A stretch of 64,000 nucleotides of DNA from Agrypnia vestita. Taxonomy: Eukaryota; Arthropoda; Insecta; Trichoptera; Phryganeidae. The DNA is taken from the NCBI GenBank assembly GCA_016648135.1, contig JADDOH010003987.1, forward strand, positions 1 to 64,000. The letters are read 5' to 3'. Positions 21,331 to 31,317 of this stretch are shown in pieces. How positions within the stretch are numbered: the first letter of the stretch is position 1; each line of letters opens with the position of its first letter. Under the pieces are notes generated by a model. It did not search any database. It saw only the letters and a program-made list of their open reading frames with translations, and had not been told where the DNA came from. Position numbers and translations under genes: made by a program.

Positions 21331-21849
21331 TTTTATGGGTTACTTTTTTTCTGTTGCAATATTGACGCGGCGTATCCAAGGTTCAACATTTTAAGTCTTT
21401 CGGAAATAGACCTGTCGATCTGTTTCCGAATTCGACGAAACCTTAAGAGTTAAGAGTGGAAGGGAGATGTTTGCCGGTGACCACAGCAAGTGCAGCGTTC
21501 ACTCGATCTACTACAAGCGGAGCTCTGCAAATTCCAGGATAGGACGGACTCCGTAAGTGCAATTTCAGCTGTTTAAGTAGCTAGTTGTTGAAGTGTGTAT
21601 GTTTCAAGGGTCAAGACCATGCGCTTTCTCGGCGGAGATTGAGGAGGGAAATCTTTATTTCCGCTGTCTCCAGTCGGCGTTCGGTGGTGGTCATTTCGTC
21701 CATCATCGTACAATAACCGTCAAAAATGACGTACTTTTATTGGGTATACATTTCGGTCTCCAGTTAAGGCTGTGAGAACAGCGCTATTTAGAATAGCGTA
21801 GCGTCTTGATAACGCCAGTGATAGACATTAGTAAATAGTGTATATTATG

Positions 21850-22016
21850 ATTTTTTGTTTCTTACACCTCATAATTATTTGAGCCATCTGGTAGCGGTAG
21901 TAGGTAGGTAGACGTACAATGCTACATATAGAATTTTTTGTGTATATCATTTTATTCACTTCATTATTATTTGTGCCATCTGGTAGCGTTAGTGACGGAC
22001 ATTGTTACATATAAAA
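21850..22016. repeat. Tandem duplication of an 84-bp unit
   Basis: Two diverged units each contain ATTTTTTGT, then ATTATTTG, GCCATCTGGTAGCG and a TTACATATA-type end. Boundaries are at about 21850, 21933 and 22016. No coding content was seen. Confidence 0.65.
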
Positions 22017-22136
22017 TTTAAAAAAAATAAAAAATAAAAAAAAAATAAAAATTGTTTAATGATTGATACCAACGACTTATGAGATATAGTAATGAATGCA
22101 CTTATTAGTTTTATATCATCAACAAATTGAATTTAA

Positions 22137-22303
22137 GTAGCTTATTTGTTTTGTGGTTAGGATACTCGCCTCGTGATCCAAAGGTCGCGGGTTTGAACCT
22201 CACTCCGGACCAGCAAGTTAGTCCTATTTTTAGCTTAGTTTGAAAATAGTAAGAATATTAATGTGACACGTATTCCGTGGTCACATCTCTATTTAAAAAA
22301 ATA
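22137..22303 (+). mobile_element. tRNA-derived SINE-2, copy 1
   Basis: The tRNA-like head GTTTTGTGGTTAGGATACTC has an A box region, and the GGTTTGAACCTCACTCC region is a B box. The body includes AATATTAATGTGACACGTAT and ends in ATTTAAAAAAATATG. It is shared with 25010-25193 and 42525-42727. Confidence 0.8.
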
Positions 22304-22789
22304 TGTATTGGTCAATTATTATTTGGATGCGCTTATATTCAGTGTTTATTTGTGACGCAAGCCGGCTGACGAATCACTCCCAATTGCAAATTCGAATTAC
22401 GCGTGCGAAGGAGTTAAAATCAATCAAAACATCGTGCCGTCTTACGCTTATTAAAAATTATTTCCTATTGCGTCGCTCTCTAAAATCAATCACTTTTCAT
22501 TTCCTTTGTTTCAAAACAAAAGATTACCAGCCGAGCATTCGTAACGACACGATGTTATCAAGCGAAATTATGTGAAGCAACCGTGACAGGCAATAAATAT
22601 ATTTATAACAAATAAAGGAATTGTCTAAACAAAGAAAACATCTGCCGATTTAGGTACCTTATTCAAGGTAAATCTCCCTTTCGGGTCAGTTTTACGAAGG
22701 TCTTTTAAGTACTGTTAATAGGAACTGTTCGAAGAATATGTTTTCTTCTTCTGTATGAAGGCTTGAACTTTGTGGTGACATTATTATTA

Positions 22790-23098
22790 AAATAAAACAC
22801 AAATTACTTTGTTTTCACAACTATATTAGATTAAAAAATCTACATGTTTCGAGAACAATGTTCTCTTCCTCAGGATTATTGTGTACTAATCTTAAAAGTT
22901 GAAACAAGCAAATATGTTACGGTGAAGGGGCGGTTGAGGGGGTAGGTGTCATCGTTGTCGAAAATCAAGGATTTGACTTCTTTCTTAAACTGTTCGTATT
23001 TTGGAATGTTCCTTTCGTGAAATTTGTTTTGCGGCAACAATGCATTGTACCATTTAACTCCCAAGTATGTATAATGATGTGCCATGGTGGTTCTTAAA
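22790..23098 (-). pseudogene. GVKW-family LINE, C-terminus and 3' UTR (downstream of an insertion)
   Basis: The minus strand reads TTMAHHYTYLGVKWYNALL, then NIPKYEQFKKEVKSLIF, a Jockey/CR1-like C-terminus. The 3' UTR follows with the hairpin cassette at 22846-22873 and ends in TTATTTTAATAATAATG near 22770-22790. The upstream part lies beyond the DNA element at 23099-23858. When that element and one target duplication are left out, the frame reads KIPSLRTTMAHHY without a break. Confidence 0.8.
22846..22873 (-). repeat. Hairpin-GAAAC cassette in a LINE 3' UTR
   Basis: The minus strand reads CTGAGGA, then a perfect GAGAAC-ATT-GUUCUC stem, then GAAACATG. It lies downstream of the GVKW LINE frame on the same strand. 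Its resemblance to hammerhead core elements is discussed in findings. Confidence 0.85.
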
Positions 23099-23858
23099 GC
23101 CATGTATTCACTAGGGGACAAATTGTCCCTCAACAGCACGCGCGGCATAGAGTCTACGTGACGTTGCAACGTCGTGCACTGTTCCGCGACGTCGCGCACA
23201 ACATAGCGCGGCATTTCTACGTGCCGTGGCAACGTTGCCATGCGCACGGTACCCAAGCGAGCTCACTGCAACATTTCGCGGAGCGTCAGTACCACGTGCT
23301 ATGTTTACAAGTGAATACGCATGCGCTGCATCTGTCAAGATGACAATGCGGGGAAACGAAATCGTTCTTGAACTCATCGAGCTGTATCGATCGAAGATCG
23401 CATAGAATGTCCGTCCTTCTTCCTCTATGCAGTTAATAATTTCGCATTCTCCTCTTTTTTCTCCTCTTACTTTTCGATAAACTCATTAACATAAACAGAT
23501 ACGCGGCTGTCATCATAATCTCATAGGGCGATATATTTCCGCGACGTCTGGAAAACAATAATTATTTGCAAAAACGACCTTGTTTTTAATAATATTCAAT
23601 TTACTACAGTAAAACCTCGTTAATTTGAAATTGCGACCCAAAAAAACATTTCGAATTGCGCGGAACCCCGTTTTCGCCAAATGAGATACCGCAGCTGTCA
23701 TCGTAAAATCATCGGGTGACATTTCCGCGACAAGATATGCGAGTCCCGGTGAGTACACGTCAAATGATCGCGTCATTGTCCCCGAAACATGAGCGTAGAC
23801 GTTGATGCGACATGCCGAGCGGAATGTTTCGCGATTTGTCCCCTAGTGAATACATGGC
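23099..23858. mobile_element. 760-bp DNA element with perfect 25-bp TIRs
   Basis: The ends GCCATGTATTCACTAGGGGA... are perfectly inverted over 25 bases and flanked by TTAAA (23094-23098 and 23859-23863). Because of the flanking A, the duplication could also be read as TTAA, the piggyBac type, with one extra terminal A. The interior is rich in CpG words such as CCGCGACGTC and has no transposase. It splits a LINE frame and so is younger than that LINE. Confidence 0.85.
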
Positions 23859-23863
23859 TTAAA

Positions 23864-23925
23864 GATGGTATTTTTATTTGTCCCTTTGTTGTATGTCTTC
23901 TACTTATACAGTATATGAATAAAAC
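23864..23925 (-). pseudogene. GVKW-family LINE, part upstream of the insertion
   Basis: The minus strand reads RRHTTKGQIKIPSL, which continues in frame into the 22790-23098 segment after the insertion is removed. It matches the SKLNIPVIHTT text of the 9.7 kb copy. It is 5'-truncated near 23925. Confidence 0.7.
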
Positions 23926-23934
23926 ACTTGTATA

Positions 23935-24146
23935 AGACCACTTTTGAATTTAAGTTATACAGCACTAGTTTCGAGAACTACAGGTGTTCTCATCTGCAGG
24001 TGAAAATATAAACCATTAAGCATTGTAATGCGATTGGTTATGGTTTAGGGTGGGTTATATGTGGAGGAGGGGGTAGGCAGGGGTGGATCAGATTTAAAAA
24101 ATTATTTCACCAATATTTAGGATGGGCCTTCAGGATGGACATAGGC
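23935..24146. repeat. Repeat Q, unit 1, with hairpin-GAAAC cassette
   Basis: It shares AATTTAAGTTATACAGCACT-like text, TTTCGAGAACTACAGGTGTT, CACCAATATTTAGGATGGGC and GGACATAGGCTATA with unit 2 at 24697-24890. On the minus strand 23968-24000 has a GAGAAC/GUUCUC stem followed by GAAAC. The Tc1-like MITE at 24149 sits exactly at its end. Confidence 0.75.
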
Positions 24147-24148
24147 TA

Positions 24149-24687
24149 TACAGGGTTATTTGGAAAACATTAATAACCTCGCAGGACTATATTCCTGCCT
24201 TGATTATGAGTCGAAAATGTTACGGCCATCATGACCTAATATCAATAGTTATGGAGATATGCGACATCAAAGTTTGCATTTTTTTTCAACATTTCCGACA
24301 TATTTTTTTACAAAACGTTGAAGTATCACTACAGCAATTTATATCGGTTACGAAAAATTCGTCCGTTTCAATAAAAGTTAAATGAAATAATAAAAACCTT
24401 GAAAAAATTCCAGTTGGATTGTTTTCTAATTGGAACTCGAATTTTTTTACTATTTTATTTGACTTGTATTAAAGGGAATGAATCTTTCGTAATTGATTTT
24501 AGTTACTATAATGATATTCCAACAGTATTCCATATTGAAAAAAAAATGTAAACTTTTATGTCCCATATCTCCACAACTATGATAATAGGTCATGATAGCA
24601 TTTTCAACATTTGCAACATTTTCGAATCATAATCAAGGCAGGAATATAGTCCTGCGAGATTATTAATGTTTTCCAAATAACCCTGTA
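24149..24687. mobile_element. Tc1/mariner-type foldback MITE T, copy 1
   Basis: The ends TACAGGGTTATTTGGAAAAC and their inverse are flanked by TA. The whole 539 bp is an imperfect inverted repeat with arms of about 250 bp (GAGATATGCGACATCAAAGT against its inverse). There are two further copies, at 52601-53146 and 53780-54292. No transposase. Confidence 0.9.
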
Positions 24688-24696
24688 TAATTAAAC

Positions 24697-24890
24697 TTTA
24701 GAGTTTAAGTTATGCGTACTAATTTCGAGAACTACAGGTGTTCTCATCTACTGGTGAAAATATAAACTAATGAGCATTGAAATATGATGGTTAAGGGTGG
24801 GTTAAGTTCTTTCAAAAATTCTTTCACCAATATTTAGGATGGGCCTTCAGGGTGGACATAGGCTATAAATAATCTCGATATAATAAAAGG
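24697..24890. repeat. Repeat Q, unit 2
   Basis: Direct diverged duplicate of 23935-24146. It contains the same cassette on the minus strand at 24722-24753 and the same AGGGTGGACATAGGCTATA end. The MITE T copy separates the units. Confidence 0.75.
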
Positions 24891-25009
24891 ACTTTTCGTG
24901 GTGACCTTTTTTAAAATTCGATGGAAAAATAGTCGAGCGATGCATTTTTTACAGACACTGCGAGAAGTTGAAGAACACAAAAAGTTTTATAAAAAAGTCC
25001 GCGACGACA

Positions 25010-25193
25010 TTTTTTTTTCTAAATAAAGATGCGAACACGGAATACGTGTCACATCAATATTCTTACAATTTTCAAATTAAATTAAACACTTGTGCTATGG
25101 AAATAGGACTTACTTGTTGGACTGGAGTGAGGTTCGAACCCGCGTCCTTTGGAACACGAGGCGAGACTCCTAACCACAAGACCAACAAGCTCC
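25010..25193 (-). mobile_element. tRNA-derived SINE-2, copy 2
   Basis: The minus strand begins GAGCTTGTTGGTCTTGTGGT. It has an A-box region, TTCGAACCTCACTCC as B box, the family body with AATATTGATGTGACACGTAT and an A-rich end. It is the best preserved member of this family here. Confidence 0.85.
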
Positions 25194-25202
25194 TCAAAAT
25201 GT

Positions 25203-26005
25203 TGTCTATACATCAAGGTTAATACACAAATTGATAATATAATAGGGCACAAATAGTATAACATAAAGAAAGAGTCAGGATATTAAATTAGTCAAGAAAG
25301 AAAACGATATATGAAGTATGGAAAAGAAAGAGACATATTAAGACAACAGTCTAAACACCGGAGAAAGAAGGAAGGGAAGAGAGAGAAAAAATTTGGTTTG
25401 ATCTATCAAACGGTGTAGATTTGTGTAGAGAACAGACAGACAGACAGTACGTCACGGCATAATACCCCAGTAAACACGAACTTGAAGATTCCGAGTGGCC
25501 GTGAAAACCTAAGAACATACTGGAAAAGAAAGAGACAAAGACAATAGTCTAAACACAGGAGAAAGAAGGAAGGGAAGAGAGAGAAAAAAATCGGTTTGAT
25601 CTATCAAATGGTGTAGATTTGTATAGAGAACAGACGGACAGACAGTACGTCACAGCATAATGACCCAGTAAACACAAACTTGAAGATTCTGAGTGGCCGT
25701 GAAAACCTAAGAACATACTGTCTGTCTGTATGTTCTCTATACAAATCTACACCATTTGATAGATCAAACCGAATTTTTTCTCTCTCTTCCCTTCCTTCTT
25801 TCTCCGGTGTTTAGACTATTGTCTTTGTCTCTTTCTTTTCCATACTTCATATATCTTTTTATTTCTTGACTTATTTAATATCCTGACTATTTCTTTATGT
25901 TATACTATTTGTGTCCGCGACTTCGTACGCGTAGATTTTTAGTAATTTTCGGTCATATGGTATCAATTTATGTATTAACCTTGACGTATAGATATATGTT
26001 AAGGT
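25203..26005. repeat. Tandem-plus-inverted repeat complex (Helitron-like sequence)
   Basis: A unit of about 200 bp (AAACACCGGAGAAAGAAGGA, then GATCTATCAAACGGTG, then a CAGACAGACAG run) occurs at 25316-25500 and again at 25515-25715. It then occurs inverted at 25716-25915. The outer arms continue to 25203 and 26005 (CAAGGTTAATACA versus its inverse). Between the copies sit pieces of family P (CACGGCATAATACCCCAGTA). The CTACACCGTTTG/GTCTGTCTG content links it to the Helitron-like elements at 36.5, 37.3 and 55.6 kb. Confidence 0.85.
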
Positions 26006-26435
26006 TATAGACAACAACACGGCATAATACCCCAGTAAACACAAACTTGAAAACAAACAGTAGTTAGGTTACATCGGTATGGATTTAAAACACCTTTGAA
26101 AAACTAAACCCCACCCCGACGATGCAATAATTGGGGTAAGGTTTACGGGGAAGGTTCTGTTATTACGTCATTAGCTACCTTAGCTGGCAACGGATTGTGA
26201 GCCGTGGGAGAATTTGGACACCAGAATCAAAATAACATAACCAGGTCTTTGTTCGTATACCTGGTGCAGGTATGGCAAGGAATTTGATAGAAATATAATA
26301 TATTTCAACAAAATTTTTAAATCATTTAATGACTCAGGGATCGTCAACTTTTATTATGTCCAAAAATATTTTAATTACATCCATAAAATTGTCAAAAATA
26401 TTTTTAGGGCAAAAATATAACATAAAAAGTAACCC

Positions 26436-26831
26436 ATTAAAACCAAGTTCTCAAATTACTAGTGGAAACTGGTTTGGCGCTTAACCTACGCGTTGGGCTT
26501 CGGTCGAGCGACGCTACGAAAGGGGGTAATAAAAAATTTCCAATAATCCAAAATTATACTATAATCAGGTTCCGTGCCTACCAGACGCGTTGAAATATTT
26601 TCATACAACTTAATAATTTGTATGAAAAAACCATTAAAAAATTTTAAAATCCAAAAATTTATTAATTTTTTCAATGAAAATTTTATAGATCTTCTTTATC
26701 GTCGCCACGAGTCTGCTTGCAAAGTTTCAGCTCGATTGTATTCACCAAAATTCACGGGAAAAGGGTTAAAAATCGATCCAAAGTTTTTTCGTCAAGCAAG
26801 CAGACGTCACGAGTTAATACAAAGGGAGTAA
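26436..26831 (-). mobile_element. MITE M, copy b
   Basis: Inverted copy of the family: GTCGCCACGAGTCTGCTTGC, AAAGTTTCAGCTCGATT, GGGTTAAAAATCGATCCAAA, ending AAAGGGAGTA at 26830. The opposite terminal repeat is deleted (CAAGTTCTCAAATTACTAG lacks the expected GGGAGT inverse). Confidence 0.8.
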
Positions 26832-27012
26832 TTATGGTTTGCAATTTACATAATTCATATAAATTATACAAGGTATCTAGTAGATAATAGCAAAATTTTA
26901 GGGAGAAGTCTTCTTCATTCAATTTTGAAGAAAGTATTCAGTACACATTAGGTGAAATGTCGACAGTTAGAAAGATAAGCGACATCAAAGTTTGCATTTT
27001 TGAGTTGCGTAT

Positions 27013-27385
27013 AGAATAGGAGCCAGCGACCGCTAGACTTACGTTATAGTATCAAATCTGAAATATTTTCTGTAGAAGATTTGGATACAGTGACATTTGT
27101 AATATTTTTAAATAGTGGCCCGAATAAAATATGTAAAGATCAGATTTATTACTATAATTATTATTTTATAGAGCTTTAAAGTTAAGTTTGGCAATTATTG
27201 AATGTATAGTGCTGTTCTGTTGAACATATATATTAAAAAATTGTTATTATCTGTTATCTGCCAAAATTCCCCCGAACTCAAATGTCACAATATCCACACC
27301 TACTATAGCGTACATAAAGAAAATATATTTCAGATTTGATACTATAACGTAAGTCTAGCGGTTGCTGTCTCATAGTCTATTATCA
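27013..27385. mobile_element. MITE C with long TIRs
   Basis: CGCTAGACTTACGTTATAGT at 27035 is exactly inverted at 27333. Similarity extends outward to TAGAATAGGAG / TAGACTATGAG and inward through CAAATCTGAAATAT. The interior contains CCAAAATTCCCCCGAACTC, also found at 46340 and 47550. The target duplication is unresolved. Confidence 0.75.
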
Positions 27386-27403
27386 TGTTCGTTCTTGACA
27401 ATC

Positions 27404-27748
27404 GGCCGTGTTCTGAAATAAGCAATATTTCTATTTCTGTATCCCGACAGTTACGGTATAATATTTTAATGCCGTCAATTTTGACGTTTTAAGTTTGGCA
27501 GGTTTGTAATTAATGAATTCAATCAATCAGAATCCTCTAAAACGTAAGCAAACGTCAAGTTATTCACAATTATGAATAATGAGCTTTCTAATTGATTGAA
27601 TTTATTAATTTTAAACCTGTCAAACTTAAAACTTCTAAATTGGCGGCATTACAATTATTTATTATAATACAATAACTGTAATTGCAATTATTATACAATA
27701 ACTGTAGGGATACAGAAATAGCAATATCGATTATTTCAGAATACGGCC
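27404..27748. mobile_element. MITE D with about 120-bp arms
   Basis: GGCCGTGTTCTGAAATAAGC at the left is inverse to TTATTTCAGAATACGGCC at the right. The arms continue through CTATTTCTGTATCCC and TTTTAAGTTTGGCAGGTTT. Only about 19 bp separate it from MITE C. Non-coding. Confidence 0.8.
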
Positions 27749-28269
27749 AAATATGAGATGCGTAGTACATAAACTTTAAACTATTCTTCATGGTTCTAAA
27801 CATTCTTTTTTAGCGTTTTAATTTTTTTTAAATAATTATTTCGAATTTTTGTATATCAAACGTTGTGTATTGTTGATAGTTTAGATTATTTAAGTGTTGA
27901 ATAATCTCCAAAGTAAAATTAAATAAAACCTCAGCGCAATCTGTTGTATATTAGTACCTAGTAGAATATTATTTAATGTTAACTTCGTAAGTGGAATATT
28001 TAAAACTTTTGATGTGTAACATCTTTCTTCTCGCTTTCCTGCAATATGTGGCAGTGATTTTGTGAAAATGGACGGAAATGCGTAACAGGAAATAAGATGC
28101 GGGCAATTTCATCCAACCAATGAGCGCGCGCGGAGCGCACGCAATGGAAAAAAACATCGTTTATAAACAAATCAATGTCCAGAAGTGCCATCACAGCGAA
28201 GCACACTTTCAATACCAACGCTTCTGATTTTGTATATATGCTGCATGGCTGATGTCAAGCTTGTGGATG

Positions 28270-28735
28270 TTGCAACCTCGTGTCGGGATTGCCCTTTCGG
28301 GATTCCTAGGGATCGGGATCCCGAACACTTGTATTTTTTGTAGAGCTGAATAGCAATTAAAGACAACGCCTTGTATTTTTATATCAGCAATTTTAATAAA
28401 ATATTCATCACTAATAACCGCTTTCAAGTTTTTGCAGGCGTTTTTCCAAGCATCAATCGGTCAATGTTGAGTTAGTAGTAGTTTTTATTAATATGTTAAA
28501 TACAGCAAATATTATTCATAGCTACTTTCATTATTTGAATGTGACATGAACATAAGTTTTAAGTACTTACTAAAAGCTCAATAGACATACACAAATAAAT
28601 TTACATTAAAAATACAAAACATAAAAAATGCTGATCAATCCCGATAATCTCGTCCGATTTTTCGGTTCGGGATTGATCTCGTAAAATGCCTCGAGATCTC
28701 GCGGGATCGGGATTGCATTCCCTAATAGTGCTATA
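28270..28735. mobile_element. Candidate hAT-like element with CGGGAT subterminal repeats
   Basis: Clusters of CGGGATTGCCC, CGGGATTCC, GGGATCGGGATCCCG and GCGGGATCGGGATTGCATTC lie at the two ends. The right edge ATTCCCTAATAGTG resembles a hAT terminus (inverse CACTATTAGGGAAT). A matching left terminus and target duplication were not found, so this is provisional. Confidence 0.35.
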
Positions 28736-29093
28736 TTTGTCTTATATCTTCGAAACTATCCAACAAATACTTAATATTCTTTTACATTAATGAAAACAAT
28801 AACTACCCTTAATGATTTACATTCTCAAATTTTATGTAATTTTTAAATATTTATTCAAAATTTTCATACAATATGTATGGCGACACACTACCGCCATCTA
28901 TGAATATAAATACAAACATAATTGAAAAAAAACATAAAAATGCATATGTAGATATACGGTACCTACCTATTGCAGGAAAATTCAATAATAAATAAATGCA
29001 CATAGATTTGTATTTACTAATTAATAAATATATAGGTATTAGCTTTTTAAAATTTTGATGTTAATTTCTGTTGTTGCTCTATTGATATATTTA

Positions 29094-29160
29094 ATTGTGA
29101 GATGTCAAATGTTACACATCATATGCGACTACTGTAAGGCTCGCTCATTTTTTTATAAAT
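29094..29160. repeat. Short dispersed repeat V, copy 1
   Basis: TTGTGAGATGTCAAATGT and CATATGCGACTACTGTAAGG are repeated nearly exactly at 61031-61085. It is of unknown type. Confidence 0.7.
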
Positions 29161-29455
29161 ATATAGAAAACGTTGAATCATAGTTTATCCCATCACTTTC
29201 TGCTTGCATATTTCTCGGTTGCACTTTCAAATAAATAACTTAAATTTAAAATGGGGAAAATATTTGAAACATTGTGCGAGGCTACTCAAGCGGGTAATGA
29301 ATATGCCTTCCAATGAAAATAATGTACTTTCCGGTAAAACTCAATAATGTGCTGGATATATATCGTATATTATATATATACACAATGCGCAAGTGCATTT
29401 TTAATTCGCTTTCTCCACATACGTAGGTAGCGATTACTATTGTATTGTTTTGTAA

Positions 29456-30331
29456 GGGCCGGTCTTATAAACGTCCGTTAGTTAAATTTCAGACCAAATA
29501 AACTGAAATTTGATACAAACGTCACTTTTTTCGTCTTATAACAATCCGTTAATCAAATTTTAGTAAAATTTTACCGACGGCCGATACCGACAGTCGAACC
29601 ACCAGTTTACCGTCCGTTAGTTGAAACTGACAGAAGTATGACAGATTGACGTATTATTTTTTAAGGTTAGGTCCGCTGTCAATTTGCGTTTAATGCTGTT
29701 TGTTTAATATGTACATATATACCGTGCTGACTGTAGCTACATTTTCAAGGAAAAATGTTTTCACATAACGATGTCGAGCTATTATTGTATTCAAGTTCGT
29801 CGGATAAAGAACAAACTCGACGACAAAGAATGTTCAATATACGAGTAGATTATTTTAATATTTTAGATGACGCAGATTTTATCTACCGCTTTCGCTTGTC
29901 AAAAAGGTCTGCTCAAGAGCTTATATGAGCTTCTAGAAGATATTGGGAACAATGTAAAAAGGCGCATCCGTAGGAATCTGACATTATCACCAACTACAAA
30001 ATTGCTTGTTGCCTCGAGATTCTATGCTCTAGGATCAATATTATTAGGTGCTCAGACTAAGTTGGGGTTTTAAAGGCTATTACCAATGTAGTGTTGTGGG
30101 AAGTATCCCAAAAATCTGATGCGAGCGAGAAATTTTAGACAGAAAACGATGTAATTCGCCTTTGACAGCTCTAAAATCATAGACAAGAGCAGTGCGATAT
30201 TGCGATACTTACGGACGGTAAAAAAAGTTTTATAAGACGAGCATCGGTAACATTTATAAACGAACGGCCATCCGTTAGTATATTGTCGATTGACTAACGG
30301 AAATTTGGTCTTTCGTTTATAAGACCGGCCC
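29456..30331 (+). mobile_element. PIF/Harbinger deletion derivative, complete copy
   Basis: It has terminal inverted repeats GGGCCGGTCTTATAAACG / CGTTTATAAGACCGGCCC and a TAA duplication on each side (29453-29455, 30332-30334), exactly as in the PIF/Harbinger superfamily. Total length is 876 bp. It encodes only the N-terminal part of the transposase and then jumps to the 3' terminus. The older copy at 344-1213 has the same internal structure, so they descend from one deleted progenitor. Confidence 0.92.
29755..30110 (+). pseudogene. Harbinger transposase N-terminal relic
   Basis: The frame starts MFSHNDVELLLYSS and contains DYFNILDDADFIYRFRLSK, matching the D/E-x-F-xxxFRLSK motif of HARBI1-type nucleases. 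A +1 slip near 29920 leads into LYELLEDIGNNVKRR, then NLTLSPTTKLLVASRFYALG, the typical LxPxxQLLxALRFYAxG segment. A second slip precedes the GVxKAxxNVVLWEVSQ helix-turn-helix. The DDE nuclease residues further downstream are deleted. A non-functional protein is expected. Confidence 0.85.
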
Positions 30332-30929
30332 TAAAGCTACTTTTTGATGTAATATCAGTACTCGTACTGATCCACGCGCTATTTTAACCTTGATTCAAAA
30401 CAGATTCTGTAGGAAATAGACTCCAATAAAGCGCGCGTTACAATCACAAGACAAAAGATCCGTTGCTTGTTAAGATGAAGACGGACTGCAAGATAATTAC
30501 CTTATGGGTTTTATCTCAACTTACGTCATATCTAGTTTTACAGCTATTGCTAAAAAAGTACCGAAACATTTGTTATTTGAACTATTTTGAGTTAGTAACT
30601 ATTTTGAATTTGCAAATCATGTTTTGGAAACAAACCATTCTTTTGATATTAATAGGGGTTTGCAAATTAAACATGCAAATAATATATTGGATGAATAAGA
30701 AATTGTATAAATTGGAAAATGTAAAAAAATGTAAAAACCTAACATAATAACGGCCAGCTTAATTATTGTTGGTTTTATTTGTAAGAGTTTTGTTTGTTTC
30801 ATAAAATAACTATAAAATATACACAAATTTTAACCACAATTTTTATTTACCAATAGACTGATTAGATATTAGATTACGAATAATTTGATTATTAACTTGC
30901 TGGTGTCACTTACAATGCATCTTCAGGGT

Positions 30930-31317
30930 ATTGCTGTAGATGCATTGTAGATGAGTTTTCTTCTTCATTGTGTGCTCAACTGAGCACTGTAGTTTCCTGG
31001 TTTACTTGAAACTTGGTGCCCAGTACGTTTCCATTCCTACCGATCATGAGCCATGTTGATCGCAGCACTTAAGAAAGAACCTTTCAACTTCTTAATATGA
31101 TCTATCCATCTTGCAGGAGACCTCTCCCCTGCTCGCTTTCTCTCAACTGTCCAGGGTTTACGAGTATCTCGAGGATCTCAGCGATTCTTCAGGCAACATA
31201 TCCAATATGTCCAAACTCCTTTTTAGAATCCTTCTCCTTTTTGCTCGACAATTATAACGCCTCGCGGTGTACTAGATACGTAGCATCTGCCTTTAGCACC
31301 ATATCTCGAAGGCATCC
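30930..31317 (-). pseudogene. RTE-like LINE C-terminus
   Basis: The minus strand reads AGERSPARWIDHIKKLKGSF, then SAAINMAHDR and EWKR, followed by QVSSKPGNYSAQLSTQ. This corresponds to the RGRPxxRWxDxI...A.DRxxWR end of RTE-like ORF2. It is heavily decayed upstream and 3' of another LINE insertion. Confidence 0.6.

Noticed and set aside
22876..23256. 126-codon minus-strand frame as a single gene
   Set aside because: Its N-terminal half comes from the inserted TIR element and its C-terminal half from the interrupted LINE, so it is a junction artefact.
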